Assembly: GCA_905178155.1 (NCBI GenBank)
Contig: CAJINV010000005.1
Span: 1-40,822 of the forward strand
Length of the DNA stretch: 40,822 nt
Source of the DNA: Amoebophrya sp. A120
Taxonomy: Eukaryota > Sar > Dinophyceae > Syndiniales > Amoebophryaceae
Direction: 5' to 3'
Part shown: positions 23,412 through 33,847 of the stretch, in pieces
How the letters are laid out: every line of letters begins with the position of its first letter
Position numbering within the stretch: position 1 is the first letter of the stretch
Position numbers and translations under genes: made by a program
The notes under the pieces: model-generated
The model's database searches: none
Seen by the model: only the letters and a program-made list of their open reading frames with translations
Told to the model about the DNA's origin: nothing

Positions 23412-24318
23412 CCTCCTTGTCTATCGATGTTGATCGGCTTCACGCGGTGCAGGAAGTGTTACAGGCAATGTTTCGAGGGCTTGCGTACTATTGACTACAT
23501 CCAAATAGCGGCCCGAAGTTGATGAGCTTTTGCTTTTGTGGCTCCTATTCATGAGTACTCTTCTCTTCACGAAGTTTAATTGCGGTTGTCTTTATGTTTA
23601 TTGTCACTCCGCCTGATACAACTGCCACGATGATTCTTGCACACTAGGTCCAGCGCTCACTATTAATGGAATCCATCATATTTCTTTTCCCTGGTGTTGG
23701 TCAAGAGACTAAAGCTGTTCTTTCACCGGTGCCGGATCGGAGCATTGGGGTTGCTAATGTTGCAAAACTAGAATAAATTCACTATTCGGCTTTTCTACAT
23801 TTGATCTTACAGGCTTGTCAACGGTGCACTCCTGGCAACCGTGTCGGCTCGCCCGCCCATCCCAGCAAGGCTCCGTCATCTATCACTGATCTCACGTTCG
23901 ACTTTCTTATGCTTCGTAGCACGACAAAAACCAAATAAGCAAGCAAGTAGCACGACCAATGGGACCAGTGTGATCACATTCAAATATTGGCACCGGCAAC
24001 ACAGGACAACGAGCGCTCAGCCGAAACAAAAAAGCTGTTTGTACCGCAAAACATCTGAGCAGCTGCCATGCGTCTGTTTGTCATCAACATTCATTGTAAA
24101 AACTGCAACTGTGAATGAGAGTGCTCTTGGTCATCGCATCCTGCTTTTTTCTTTGTGTCTTGCGAAAATGCAGGTAGCTGGCAGGAGCCTTACCGAAACT
24201 ACTGCGAAAGACCAAGCTCTTTCGCTACCCTCCCGTAGGCGTTTGCATTTTGAATCTCAGCACAATCATCAGAACATAACCGACCTCATTTATAATTCCT
24301 CGCCACTTTTACTACTCA
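23412..24318. other. Spacer between A-II and B-II
   Basis: About 0.9 kb. A plus-strand ORF at 23841-24377 (178 codons, GTG start) crosses into the 3' end of A-II. Its predicted product is low in recognisable content and has no paralogue in the other spacers, so I do not call it a gene. Confidence 0.4.
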
Positions 24319-27300
24319 TTAGACAGAATCACGACCGCTGGTCTTCGCAACCTTTCTTCTCCCGTCTTTATTTGTAGCTTGATTCATTGGCGATCCACTG
24401 CCGCTACCCCGGCCGCTTGCAGGCCTCTTCTTCGACTCTGAGGGCCGCCGGTCATTTTTGCCGGCAAACGCTCCCTCGGCTCTTTCCTTCTTTTTCTCGC
24501 GCAGCCGCGATGCCCGGTCCTTCTCCCACTGCGGTCGCCATCCACTGAAACTGCTAAAGTCGAGGTGATATGCCGCACTGAGTCGGAAGACCGCGTACTT
24601 TTTCGCAATGTTGCAGTCGTCAGTAGTTACGTCTGGATCAGTAGTTACGGCTGGGGTTGCAAGGGACTGCTTTCCGTCTGTATCACCAATGACGCCATCA
24701 TCTTCAAACGTCTCTCCTTCTTCGCACGATGACCTGTTGAAAAATGAGAAGAAGATAAACACACAGGATCGAGAAAAAGTTGACTTTATGAACCAGGGCG
24801 CACGCGCAGTGCAAGAGCAAAAGTAGACATTGGGAGAGTACCAAAACGAAACGAGCACAGAAAATCGATACGTGCTATCAACTGCTTTGCCGCTTTTCCT
24901 CGCGATCGTCGCATCTGGTGTGGTTTCGCCAATCGGGAAGTACAGCAAATCTTTGGCGAAAGTCCCGTCCGCCGCCTTCATTTCGCCCGACAGCGGAAGC
25001 GGCGCTACCCAGACGTGGTCCCCCTCCTCCGCCGGAAGGTATTGGTCCCCCATTTCGGACAGTAACCACTTCCCCAGCGCGTCGCGCGACGCAAAGCTTG
25101 GCAACTTCTCCGGCAGAGGTTTCCGCAGGACGATGGCACGCCGGGGCTTAAACGCTTCCACGGCATACTGACTGGACGCCTCCATCAAGAGCTGCTTGTT
25201 CCTTCGTTGCTTCTGGCTCGAAGTTGGGTCCACAACCGAATCGTCTGGTGTGGAATGATTATTGGCGAAACTACCCACCTGAAGATGGCCCTCCTCGACG
25301 CCAGTGAAGCTATCTGGTGGCAACGTGATCGGCGCAATCGGGGCCAACGGCAATGCAAACTGCTTCACGCGGTAGAACTTGTTCGCTCTGAAGGACAACT
25401 GCTGGCACCGCTCATAACTCTTCGGGTGCTCGTTTACCTCTTCCAGATACCAACGCAGCACAACTCGCATCTTCGCACCCCGCAGAGTGATCGCCGCGAG
25501 CATTCGATCGGGCAATGGGCAACCGGACAAAATTTGCGTGATATTGTCACGTGTCAACACCAACTCCAACGGGCCGCTCGAATGACTGGTAGCGGAAGTT
25601 CCCGTGACCGCAGCATGTCGAAGCGTGTCGGCCAGTGACGGCTCCCTTTTCTCCACTGGATGAATTTCCGCTGGGCCGCCTTTCCCGTTGATCGCGTCGT
25701 GAGTGGATGAGAGTAGATCAGCATAAAACTTTGACAGCTGCTCAAAGTATTCTGGCCCGTGCACAGGCCGGCTCGGATCTTCTTGTGCCAATGCCAGGTA
25801 CGGGTCGTGCTCTGTCATGAAGGCGTTTGCCGGAAAGACCAACTCCCAGTCGAAACGGATGGCTGCGAGGAGGTCACTTTTGCGCAGGTGGCTTTCCCAG
25901 GCGTCGCTGCTGCAAAAAGAGTAAATGCCGTCAACCTTCACGGGTGGAAAATGGGCGCCCGGCCCCAGTGGAACCTCGTCGCTTTGACTAGGAAAATAGA
26001 CTTGACCTAGCGAATCTCTACCGTCGACGTGTCCGTCCTCGCGTAGCGGGCCACTACCAAACAACAGCAGGCGGAGGCCACGCAGCATGGCATTAAATTG
26101 GCGTTGTTCATACGTGAGAGCCTTCAGGCCTCTTGTTTTCCGCAGTCCTACCTGCTCCGAGGCGGATGCAGGGGGGATAAAAGTGCAAGCAATTTGGTCG
26201 CTTCCGATGGGCTCCCAGATCTGGATGATGCGATGCCAGTCATCGAAGTGCCTCCAGAGTCGTGTCATCGTGTCCAATAGCTCAAGGCGAACTTGGTAAG
26301 GACAACGGTGCCGAATCCTCCGCGGATCGCTGTTGATTGAATGCACCCTCTTGCTGTTCTTGAGGCAGCTCTCAACCATTAGGGATGCGCTATGCTCTTT
26401 CTCTGGAGTCAGCTCCTCTATGTTCGGCACGAGAAACGGACCTCCTTGACCCGCTGCGGCCGTGTCGGCATGGTTCACTTCATCCCCCAAGATACTCGAA
26501 TTCTGCTCATCAACATGAACGAGGATAGCGCCTCGGTTGCCGATAGAGATATGGATATTGTCTAAAAACCGTGCGTGATCATGCAGCTGCGAGGGACAAA
26601 TGCCTGCTTCCAGAAGGTAACGGGCAACTGTTTGTGTCTCTTCATTTCCAACATCCTGCTGACCTCGTTCCCCTCCATCTTGGAGCTGGTTCATGTTCTC
26701 CGGAATCAGAACACGTTCCGCGGCTGGCGGAACCCGGACTTTGAACATTCCGCAATGCCCGAGGTCCAGCGAGTGTGCGTCGTGGTAGCCTGTGTTCGGA
26801 CCCCCCTTGTGCAGCAGAGCTTGCCTTGCGATCGGGCTCAACCCCGCACGGCGACCAACCTGGTTTCTCACATCCTGCACCGCCAGGCGGAAGCGACACT
26901 GCTGGTCGCGGACCGGGGGACCATGGCAAATGAACTCGCAATCGATTCCCGCCAGCGGCGCGCGGTTGTGGGAATCGTCGAAATCCTCGGGGTCCTGGAC
27001 CGAAATCAAGTGCGTCACGTGGTAGAGAGAGGAGTCTTCTTGCCCCACCTTCCTCGTCGAATCTTCTCTACTGGTCTTCTCGCGCTGGTGCCTCGACTCC
27101 TCCACATGCGAAATCGCACCCAGATCCAGAAGATGAGGAGCACAAGAACTCCACGGGGATTTATTCAACACCCCTGCTGCACACTCGAGGATTCGGTCCG
27201 GTTCGGCAATAATGTGTTCCGCAGCGACTTGGAGTTTCTTCCTCAAAGAATTGTGCGCTTCCAAACGAAATACATGGCTGCTGCTATCACTGTCCGTCAC

Positions 27301-30300
27301 CGTTGCGTCATCATGAACCTGACCCTGCTCCTGCTGAGAAGCAACTTTCATATTAACGTCGCCATCTGGACTCGCAGTGCTGCCGTCCTGGTTGCGACCA
27401 CCAGTGGAGATGACCTGCTCCACTAGCCCGTGTCCGCGATCATTGGCTTCGTCTACCTCAGGAACCACGGCTCCCTTGCGTTCGGCGTTTTCGTCCGCAG
27501 GCGGCATTCCGGAACAATTTGAGTTTTCCCCCGCGGCGTCGTCCGAGCACTCCGACTCCACGAGCTCCAAATCAGGGTACTTGCAGAAGATATCCGGAAC
27601 GTTTTGTCCCCTAGTCTGCACCATTGTGCTTGCGGTGAGCAGAGCGATGGCTACGGAATCCGCCACGTCCACGTCCACATCGGACTATCAACAAGCAAAA
27701 TTGAACCGTGATGTAGGTGCGTCCTCCAAAGATAGGTAGTTGTCGTGCACCCAGCGCAAGACAAAGACTTCCCGTCTAACATTAAAGTTGTCACGACCAC
27801 CTTTCGATTGATTCAAAGGCAACAAAACCTTGGTGAGTGTGATATTTTTTTTTCATCTTCGCGCACTTTTAGAAGCCCACTGCTTTGGATTGAATTTCTA
27901 CTTACGTCTACCTGCTTATTTGTGGCGTTAGTGATAGACAGGTAGTACAGCGAAATCTACATCAAGGGGCAGGCGGGAGTGCGACATTCATGAATAAGAT
28001 TGAGATATCTGATTGGGTAGTCCTCATAGTCTCGCCTTGCCTTGCGGCTATTGCCAAAAGTCATCAACGTGACCTACTGCGGTTCTCTACTACTTCGATA
28101 GCTGACGAGTTCGGAACCGGCAGGGAGGAAGTCGGTCCAGCGAGATTATCTCGTGCGTGCGCGCACGGGGGATATTCCCGAAACCTTGGCATGCCGTTGG
28201 TGCGGTGTGAATGTGGTAGTAGATGTCCAGCTTCTTGAAGGTTTCAGCCCAGGCAGAAAGAAGTGGCTTGCTGGCATCACCCAACTGGCAGTTACTCCCT
28301 TCGGCCGACTGTGGGCAGGCCGGTTGCGTGAGGCGCTGCCCGATACCGGACTGGCGCAAAGCGCGCACGAACACTTTATCCCTGCCCAATGTTCTCGCAT
28401 GAACGGGCAGCGGGGAGGATGGAGAATCCGTGCGCAGGGGAAACAGCTCTCGATTGCTGTAAATGCGATACGAAGGTAACCCAAGCACGCCACCGTCAGG
28501 CAGAAACGTAGGAGAGGACCAGAGCTGGCGCAGAACGACCTCCAGCCGCTGCTGCTGCAGCGACTTCTTGTTCCTCCGAAACCCCCGCTGATACGAATTA
28601 ACGTCGCTGAAGAAGTCCCACGGCTGTATGTCAAACTCGAAGGTCTCGTCGATCAAGATCTGCTTCCTTGAGAAACCGGCTTTCCGGAGCTTCTTCCGCG
28701 TCACAGAATTTAGGTGGGCACCGAGTTCCACTGAACCGTTGTGCACAGCCCTCTGCAGAAACAGATTAGCTTGATACTCCAAGATCGTGTCTAGTTCGAG
28801 ATCGTTTACGTCTTTGCCCTCGACCAGGTACCGCCTCTCCTTTTCGTCGTACAAGAAGTCTACCAGCATGGCGGGGCCTTTTTCACGTGTTTCCTCCAGA
28901 AGTTTCTCCGCCATCGGGAGTTGCCGCAGCAGCGGCGTTGTTCGCACACGGAGAATCCGAAAGACGGCCACGATTGCGTGGCCTTGAGTCGGGACAGTGC
29001 TCAGGTCGACCGACGTACCACGGACGACTGCAATGCAATGAAGCTGCGATCCACGGCTTTTTTGGCTTTCGGTCTCCGGTGACACGACAGAACCCGGGGT
29101 GCGGAGCGGTTCTGCCCCCTGCGATAAAGACGCACAGGAAGAAGTCTCGTCGTCAATGACAGCGGCGTGGCGCAGATCCTCGGACAACTCATCAAGTCGA
29201 ATCGCTGGTGGCAGCGCAGTGCCCGCACGGGCGCTGTCCGCGAAGGGAACCTGTTGGAGCTCGTAGCGTTCGCGCAGTCCGTCTTTCAAGTTCAGCTTCA
29301 TTGGCCGGGGACGACACCACGCACCGGGGAGGCAAACCAGCAATGTTCCGACGGTCCGTCGTCGAATGTCGTCGCGGTGCCGTAGAATGTCGTGGTCGGC
29401 TCTGCCGTCGCTTCGCCGCAGATCATGAGTAAGGATGTTTACAACACGCTCTTCCTTCGAATTATCCATCGTGGTAATTTTTTCCTCTTTCCATTTGCGA
29501 CCGCGGCCGCCGTCTGCGTCATTGTATAATGCCAGCCGACTACTAGATGCACCACGACCCGGCGCGTGGTGTCCACCAACATTTCTCGCTACTCCGGGAT
29601 TTTTCTGTTCGGCGTGCAAAGCTGTCACCGCCCTGTAAAGAGATCCCTCGTCATCAGACTTCACTTTCGTCGCGGGGCGCCTGGCAATCCTGCGGTCCCT
29701 TTCTTCCGCTTTCTCGCGGCCGTAGTGATAGTCCGGCGAGTATTTCTTTCTAAAGCGCGGGCGCGGGGACCCGTTCTTTGTGAACTTCCGGCAGCGGCGT
29801 CGGTCTTGCAGCGACTCGGCCGAGGATGAAAAACTGGAGTGGTCGCTCTCGCTAAGCTTTTCGTCTTCCTTCGTGTATTTCCAGGGCGACCTGTTGTTTT
29901 TCCGTTTCTCGGCCGAAATTGCATCGCGCAGCTTGCGGCGGCGTTTGATGCGCTTCGCGATCGCCTCGGATTTTCCGGGAGCGTCATGTCGCGCCTTCGT
30001 CTTGCGGGTCTTGCCGGCGGCGTCAAGCCGCACGAAATCCAATTCCACCGCATAGGGGTACTCCAGCTGATCACGAATGTGGTCCGGCACACCCGCCGCG
30101 ATGAGCTCGTCTGTTAACGACCGCTCCTCCAGAACTTGCCGTCCTGCACCAGATTCGTCCTCGCCGTCTTCACGATCTAACACCCCAACTTTCACCGCCA
30201 CGTCCCCAGCTCCCAGCGAGCGCGTGAAGAAGCAGTCGTTTCGGTTCTTCCGGACGTAGAAACGAGGCATGCCCTTCATTTCCTCGCGCCCCCGGTAATT

Positions 30301-31260
30301 GCAGAAGTCCGCGCAGTTGCTTCCTGTCAGCGGCACGCACAAGGACGGTGGCAGCACTGCTGGTGTGAGCTTCGGGTGCACCAGACCAGGACTGGCCGAT
30401 GCAAACGGCCGGCTAATATTCTTATCGCATTCGGCCAGGGAGCGCAGCAGCTCGTTGTCGACGCGCTTCATCTCCCCGAGAAGGGGATCGAGCCGCGCGT
30501 GCTGGTCAGCGATCAGGGCGTCCTCGAACAGATTCTGCGCGTGCTTCTCGGCGTCGCTTGTCGGCGACGAAAATTTTGGGCGCGGCATGGGGCGTCTGCT
30601 TTCGTAAAAGCGGTAGTCGTTTAAAGGGTCCCAACGTTTTGTTATTGGAGAAGAGGCAGTACTGCCTTCCCCGTCCTCATTTTTTCCAGAGTTGGTATGC
30701 CCCGCACCACCCATGTCCTCGGGTGGCTTTGCGTCTCTCTCTTTCTCGCCGCCCTGTTGACGTGCACCTCCTGAGCCTGGACTCTTGCTTGCCACTGCAG
30801 CGGACGTTGCTTTTTCCTCACACGACGAAGAGATGGCGACCGGATCCTCTCTTTCCTTGGTCTGTGTCTGCTCTGCGCCACACACATCAGAAGCCTCCGC
30901 CTCCTGCTCCTCCTCGGCTGTCAGAAGTTCAACAACTTTTTCCTGCGTTGCGGCGTTCAGAATCGAACCCAGGCTGGGGCGCTGTACCTGGTAGACGTTT
31001 CCGGAGCGAAGCACGTGGACACGGGGGGGGCCCGATACATTGACCTGGAAGGACGTTTGGAACTCGGGACCCACTCCGCGCAGGGTCCGCGCGATTTTTT
31101 CAAGGCCTTCCTCCGTGGAAACGCGCATCTTGCGCCAGGACCCATCTGCCGTCAGCACTTCACCGGCATAGGGTTCGCGGCTTTTGTCATCGTCCCCCGC
31201 GCCTCCCCACCGAGTGCCATCTGACCGACCACCATCAGATGAAGATGAAGAGGCGCTCAT
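24319..31260 (-). CDS. Family A paralogue A-II, large uncharacterised protein, 3 exons
   Basis: Exon 1 is 31260-28107 (ATG at 31260). The middle exon ends at 24872 and the last exon is 24733-24319. The last intron is clear: donor GTATCG, acceptor CAACAG, phase 2, 138 nt, a multiple of three with no stop, so unspliced RNA also reads through. The first intron is less certain; donor C|GTCAGC at 28106 with an acceptor before 27650 keeps the frame and gives 2115 residues, while an AG ending at 27681 has the better pyrimidine tract but the wrong phase. Motifs (approximate residues): IARTLRGVGPEF; FFTRSLGAGDVAV (340-357); YPYAVELDFVRLDAAG (400-416); GTLLVCLPGAW (630-645); LHCIAVVRGTSVD and GHAIVAVFRILRVR (738-778); FLPDGGVLGLPSYRIYSN (910-930); LDRLPPCRFR (1040-1050); GMFKVRVPPAAERVLIP (about 1360); RHRCPYQVRLELLDTMT (1496-1513); VVLRWYLEEVN (about 1780); PRRAIVLRKPLPE (about 1890); VWVAPLPL (about 1930); YAVFRLSAAYHLDF and GWRP (2020-2040). 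This copy is rich in Arg/Lys/Asp linkers. Confidence 0.82.
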
Positions 31261-31899
31261 TTCCAATCAGATGTCGTCGTGGCTCGAGATTTATTTGTTT
31301 TTGTTTGCCTATGCCTTCTCTATCTCTTTTATTCATTCTACAACATCCAACAAGAAGTCTCTGAGCAGGGGAGAACAGGAGGAAACGCACCCACAAAAGC
31401 ACGGTAGTAAAGTTTTGAGCTTTGTTTTGGTCTCCTCGTCATGCTCTTGTCGGCACTAGTCGAGTGCAGAATCATCTTGGAGCACTTTTTGTCCAGCCTG
31501 CCACTTCCGTGACCAACGATGTACATCTATCATCTTACCACGCGGCTCTATCTGGTGTTGAAGCTGTTGAAGACACGTACCATGCGCAGATTTCGCAGTT
31601 GCCTCTATGTCTTCATCAAAACTCGCCAAAACATGCAACATGATCTGAATCTTTTGAGTTTGATCTGTCAAGAACCGGGATCTTGCTTTCTATCTAGAGG
31701 TCTTGACTTGTCCCTCGCTACAAAGAAAAAACTCATGGAAAGAAACCTCCTGCAACTTGAACTGTAAGCCAGTGTCAGAACTTGCGTAACTTTTCATCCG
31801 GCCGGCGGCCGGCAGAAAAGTTACCCGGTTCCAGAATGTGCTTGATTTTTGAAGGCGATCTGGAGGTCAAGAGGGAAGTTCGGATTATCATGATCATCA
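31261..31899. other. Spacer between B-I and A-II
   Basis: About 0.64 kb, the shortest B-to-A spacer. Apart from the GC-rich hairpin described separately, and short ORFs without recognisable content (for example 82 codons on the plus strand at 31519-31767), I see nothing. Confidence 0.45.
31786..31824. repeat. GC-rich perfect-arm hairpin downstream of B-I
   Basis: GTAACTTTTC and its exact complement GAAAAGTTAC form 10-bp outer arms. Inside them, after a 2-nt mismatch, CCGGCC pairs with GGCCGG around a 3-nt loop. The hairpin is about 75 bp past the B-I stop codon, so it lies in the probable 3' untranslated region or the region of 3' end formation. It may affect RNA stability or processing, or be a small insertion footprint; no copy was noticed elsewhere in the window. 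Confidence 0.7.
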
Positions 31900-33159
31900 T
31901 CATCTTGCTGGAAAATCCTCTTCATCGGAGAACGGAAACCCTACGTTGTCACTAGAGTCATCTGCATCTTCGGTTTCCGCCTCCTCTTCCTCATCCTTTT
32001 GGGCCGGAAACCACAGTAAAACCAGTTCATCGCCACTTTTGTGCACCAACTCGTCCACCAGGCGGTCGTCTGGGTCCTTTTCTCCAGCGGGTTTCTGCTC
32101 TTCCTCAGGCTGCTTGCTACCGTCATCTTCACTGCCGGCTTTTATGTCCGGTTCCTGCTTACCGGTGCTCTTCTCCCTCTTGTTCCGGACTGGAGACAGG
32201 CCCCCGTCGTCGATGTCCATGTCGTCTGCAAGCGGAGAAAAGTCGTCGCTGTTCATCTCCACGTCGCTCAGAACCGCATCGCTCTTCCCCTCGTTATCCG
32301 ATACCGCGTCCTCCGTGAGCTGCGGCACGAACTGCAACGTGCGGTCGGGAAAGCAGCGTTGGATCTGCTCCCTCGCCTCCCGCAGCGTCCAGGAGCGGTT
32401 GATCTTCAGCGTCGGCTGATCTTTAGCATCCAAACCCTGGATGGTCACACCGTACTCGTTACCGGAGATGTCGACGAGCCGAACGTACCGGATTGGAGCT
32501 TCCTCCTCGTCGCTCGCCTCTGGTGCATTTTTGTTTTCTCCACCTGCACCGGAGCTTTTCTTGTCTACTTCCTTCTTTTCCCCGACTGCATTCTTGCTTG
32601 CTGCGGCGCCCGTGCCGCAGTCGGCTTTGGCCTTTGCGTCGACCACTAGACCACAAGACGCATTTTCACCACTTTCTCCGGCGGAGGTCTGTGCTACATC
32701 AACCGGCTTCTCGTCGCCCAGCTTCCGTTCGCCGCTCCCATTATCTACTACTGCGGGCGCGCCGGCTGCTTTGGCCGATTGGTTGGCCTGGTCCTTGATG
32801 TCCTGCTTCTGCACGTTTGAGCTTTTGCCTTTCGTCACTTCTTTAATTTCCTCTTCGGTGGCGGAGCTGGTCCCGCCTACCTCTCGTGAAACCGTCGCGA
32901 GCACTGTCGGGGAGTAGCCGAAGGTGCTCACGTCCACGGAGTCGATCCGCCACCCGTCCTCAGCTGGCAGAAGCACGTTGGAGAGCCACGTCCGCACATG
33001 CGTCAAGCTTGACAGCTTCGGGGAAAACATGATGCCCCGACTTCGCGACTGCTCCCCGGTGCCAACCGTCGCAAGCGGCACGCGGGCCATTTCGAAGGCG
33101 GTGGCGACATGGCTGGTTGTCGCCACCAACTGAAGAGGCATATCATCATCCATGGACAT
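31900..33159 (-). CDS. Family B paralogue B-I, putative ubiquitin-like-fold protein
   Basis: Single exon, ATG at 33159, 419 residues. Motifs parallel B-II and B-III: MPLQLVATTSHVATAF (7-22); LTHVRTWLSNVLLPAEDGWR (52-71); a putative ubiquitin-like segment at 223-281 (RYVRLVDISGNEYGVTI, then WTLREAREQIQRCFPDRTL); an acidic tract (286-320) followed by the basic RNKREK; and a C-terminal block DPDDRLVDELVHKSGDELVL with LWFP (362-385). The protein ends in an acidic, phenylalanine-containing tail. A linker at about 95-222 rich in Ala, Gly, Lys and Glu looks disordered. Codon use is strongly G/C at third positions, as in the neighbours. It lies 689 bp after A-I and 640 bp before A-II. Function unknown. 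Confidence 0.8.
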   Translation of the reverse strand: MSMDDDMPLQLVATTSHVATAFEMARVPLATVGTGEQSRSRGIMFSPKLSSLTHVRTWLSNVLLPAEDGWRIDSVDVSTFGYSPTVLATVSREVGGTSSATEEEIKEVTKGKSSNVQKQDIKDQANQSAKAAGAPAVVDNGSGERKLGDEKPVDVAQTSAGESGENASCGLVVDAKAKADCGTGAAASKNAVGEKKEVDKKSSGAGGENKNAPEASDEEEAPIRYVRLVDISGNEYGVTIQGLDAKDQPTLKINRSWTLREAREQIQRCFPDRTLQFVPQLTEDAVSDNEGKSDAVLSDVEMNSDDFSPLADDMDIDDGGLSPVRNKREKSTGKQEPDIKAGSEDDGSKQPEEEQKPAGEKDPDDRLVDELVHKSGDELVLLWFPAQKDEEEEAETEDADDSSDNVGFPFSDEEDFPAR

Positions 33160-33847
33160 GTTCGAGCGCTTGAGTATCTTGTTGCGACGACATACGATCC
33201 TCAGTGGTACAACTGTACGAGAATTTCAAGAGGGTACACTGAAGAAAAAAAAAAAACTCTCATGACGACAAGCGCAACCTCGCTGATGTGCTCTACAGAT
33301 CAGAGAACTGAACGAAGAATTTTTTGGGCAACTTGCTCCGAAGCAGAGTTTTGGTTTTCCGAGATGCCACTTTCGCAAAAAATAAAACGTCAGCGTGTTG
33401 CGCAAATTACTCCTTTGCATCGTCGATTGGCGTAGTTTTACTTCTGGTTTAACTGTACATACATAGTCATAGATTCTTGTTTGTGAAAAGTAACAAAGCG
33501 AACAACTGGAGGCGAGTCTTCCATTTGAAAGTAGTCTTGCGAGGGGGTCTGGTTCTCAATGCCACAGCCAGACAGGCCGTAAGTAGATACAAAAACAGTT
33601 GTTGCTCATCAACTTCTTTTTGGCAGCGTGGTGCAGAAGAACGCCGGGTGTACCCATGATATAAATAGAATTTAGCCATATCCGTGGTAGATACTTGTGC
33701 CTAGAATCTCATATACAGAACATCTTCCTCCAGCAAACGTCATCATAGTGAGTTTGTTTTCGGATTCTCGCGAACAGAGATGCATTTACATCCTCAAACA
33801 CATATTTGAACGCGTTAACCAAGTCAGTAGCTGTCCCGCGATCCTCG
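33160..33847. other. Spacer between A-I and B-I
   Basis: About 0.69 kb, AT-rich, with an A run at about 33243-33256. Only short ORFs without recognisable content occur on either strand. Confidence 0.45.

Noticed and set aside
23841-24377. Plus-strand 178-codon ORF in the A-II/B-II spacer
   Set aside because: GTG start, no recognisable content, overlap with the A-II 3' end, and no similar ORF in the equivalent spacers; a chance ORF is as likely as a gene.
26575-27426. Plus-strand 283-codon ORF
   Set aside because: Antisense shadow of A-II; the minus-strand frame carries the family motifs.
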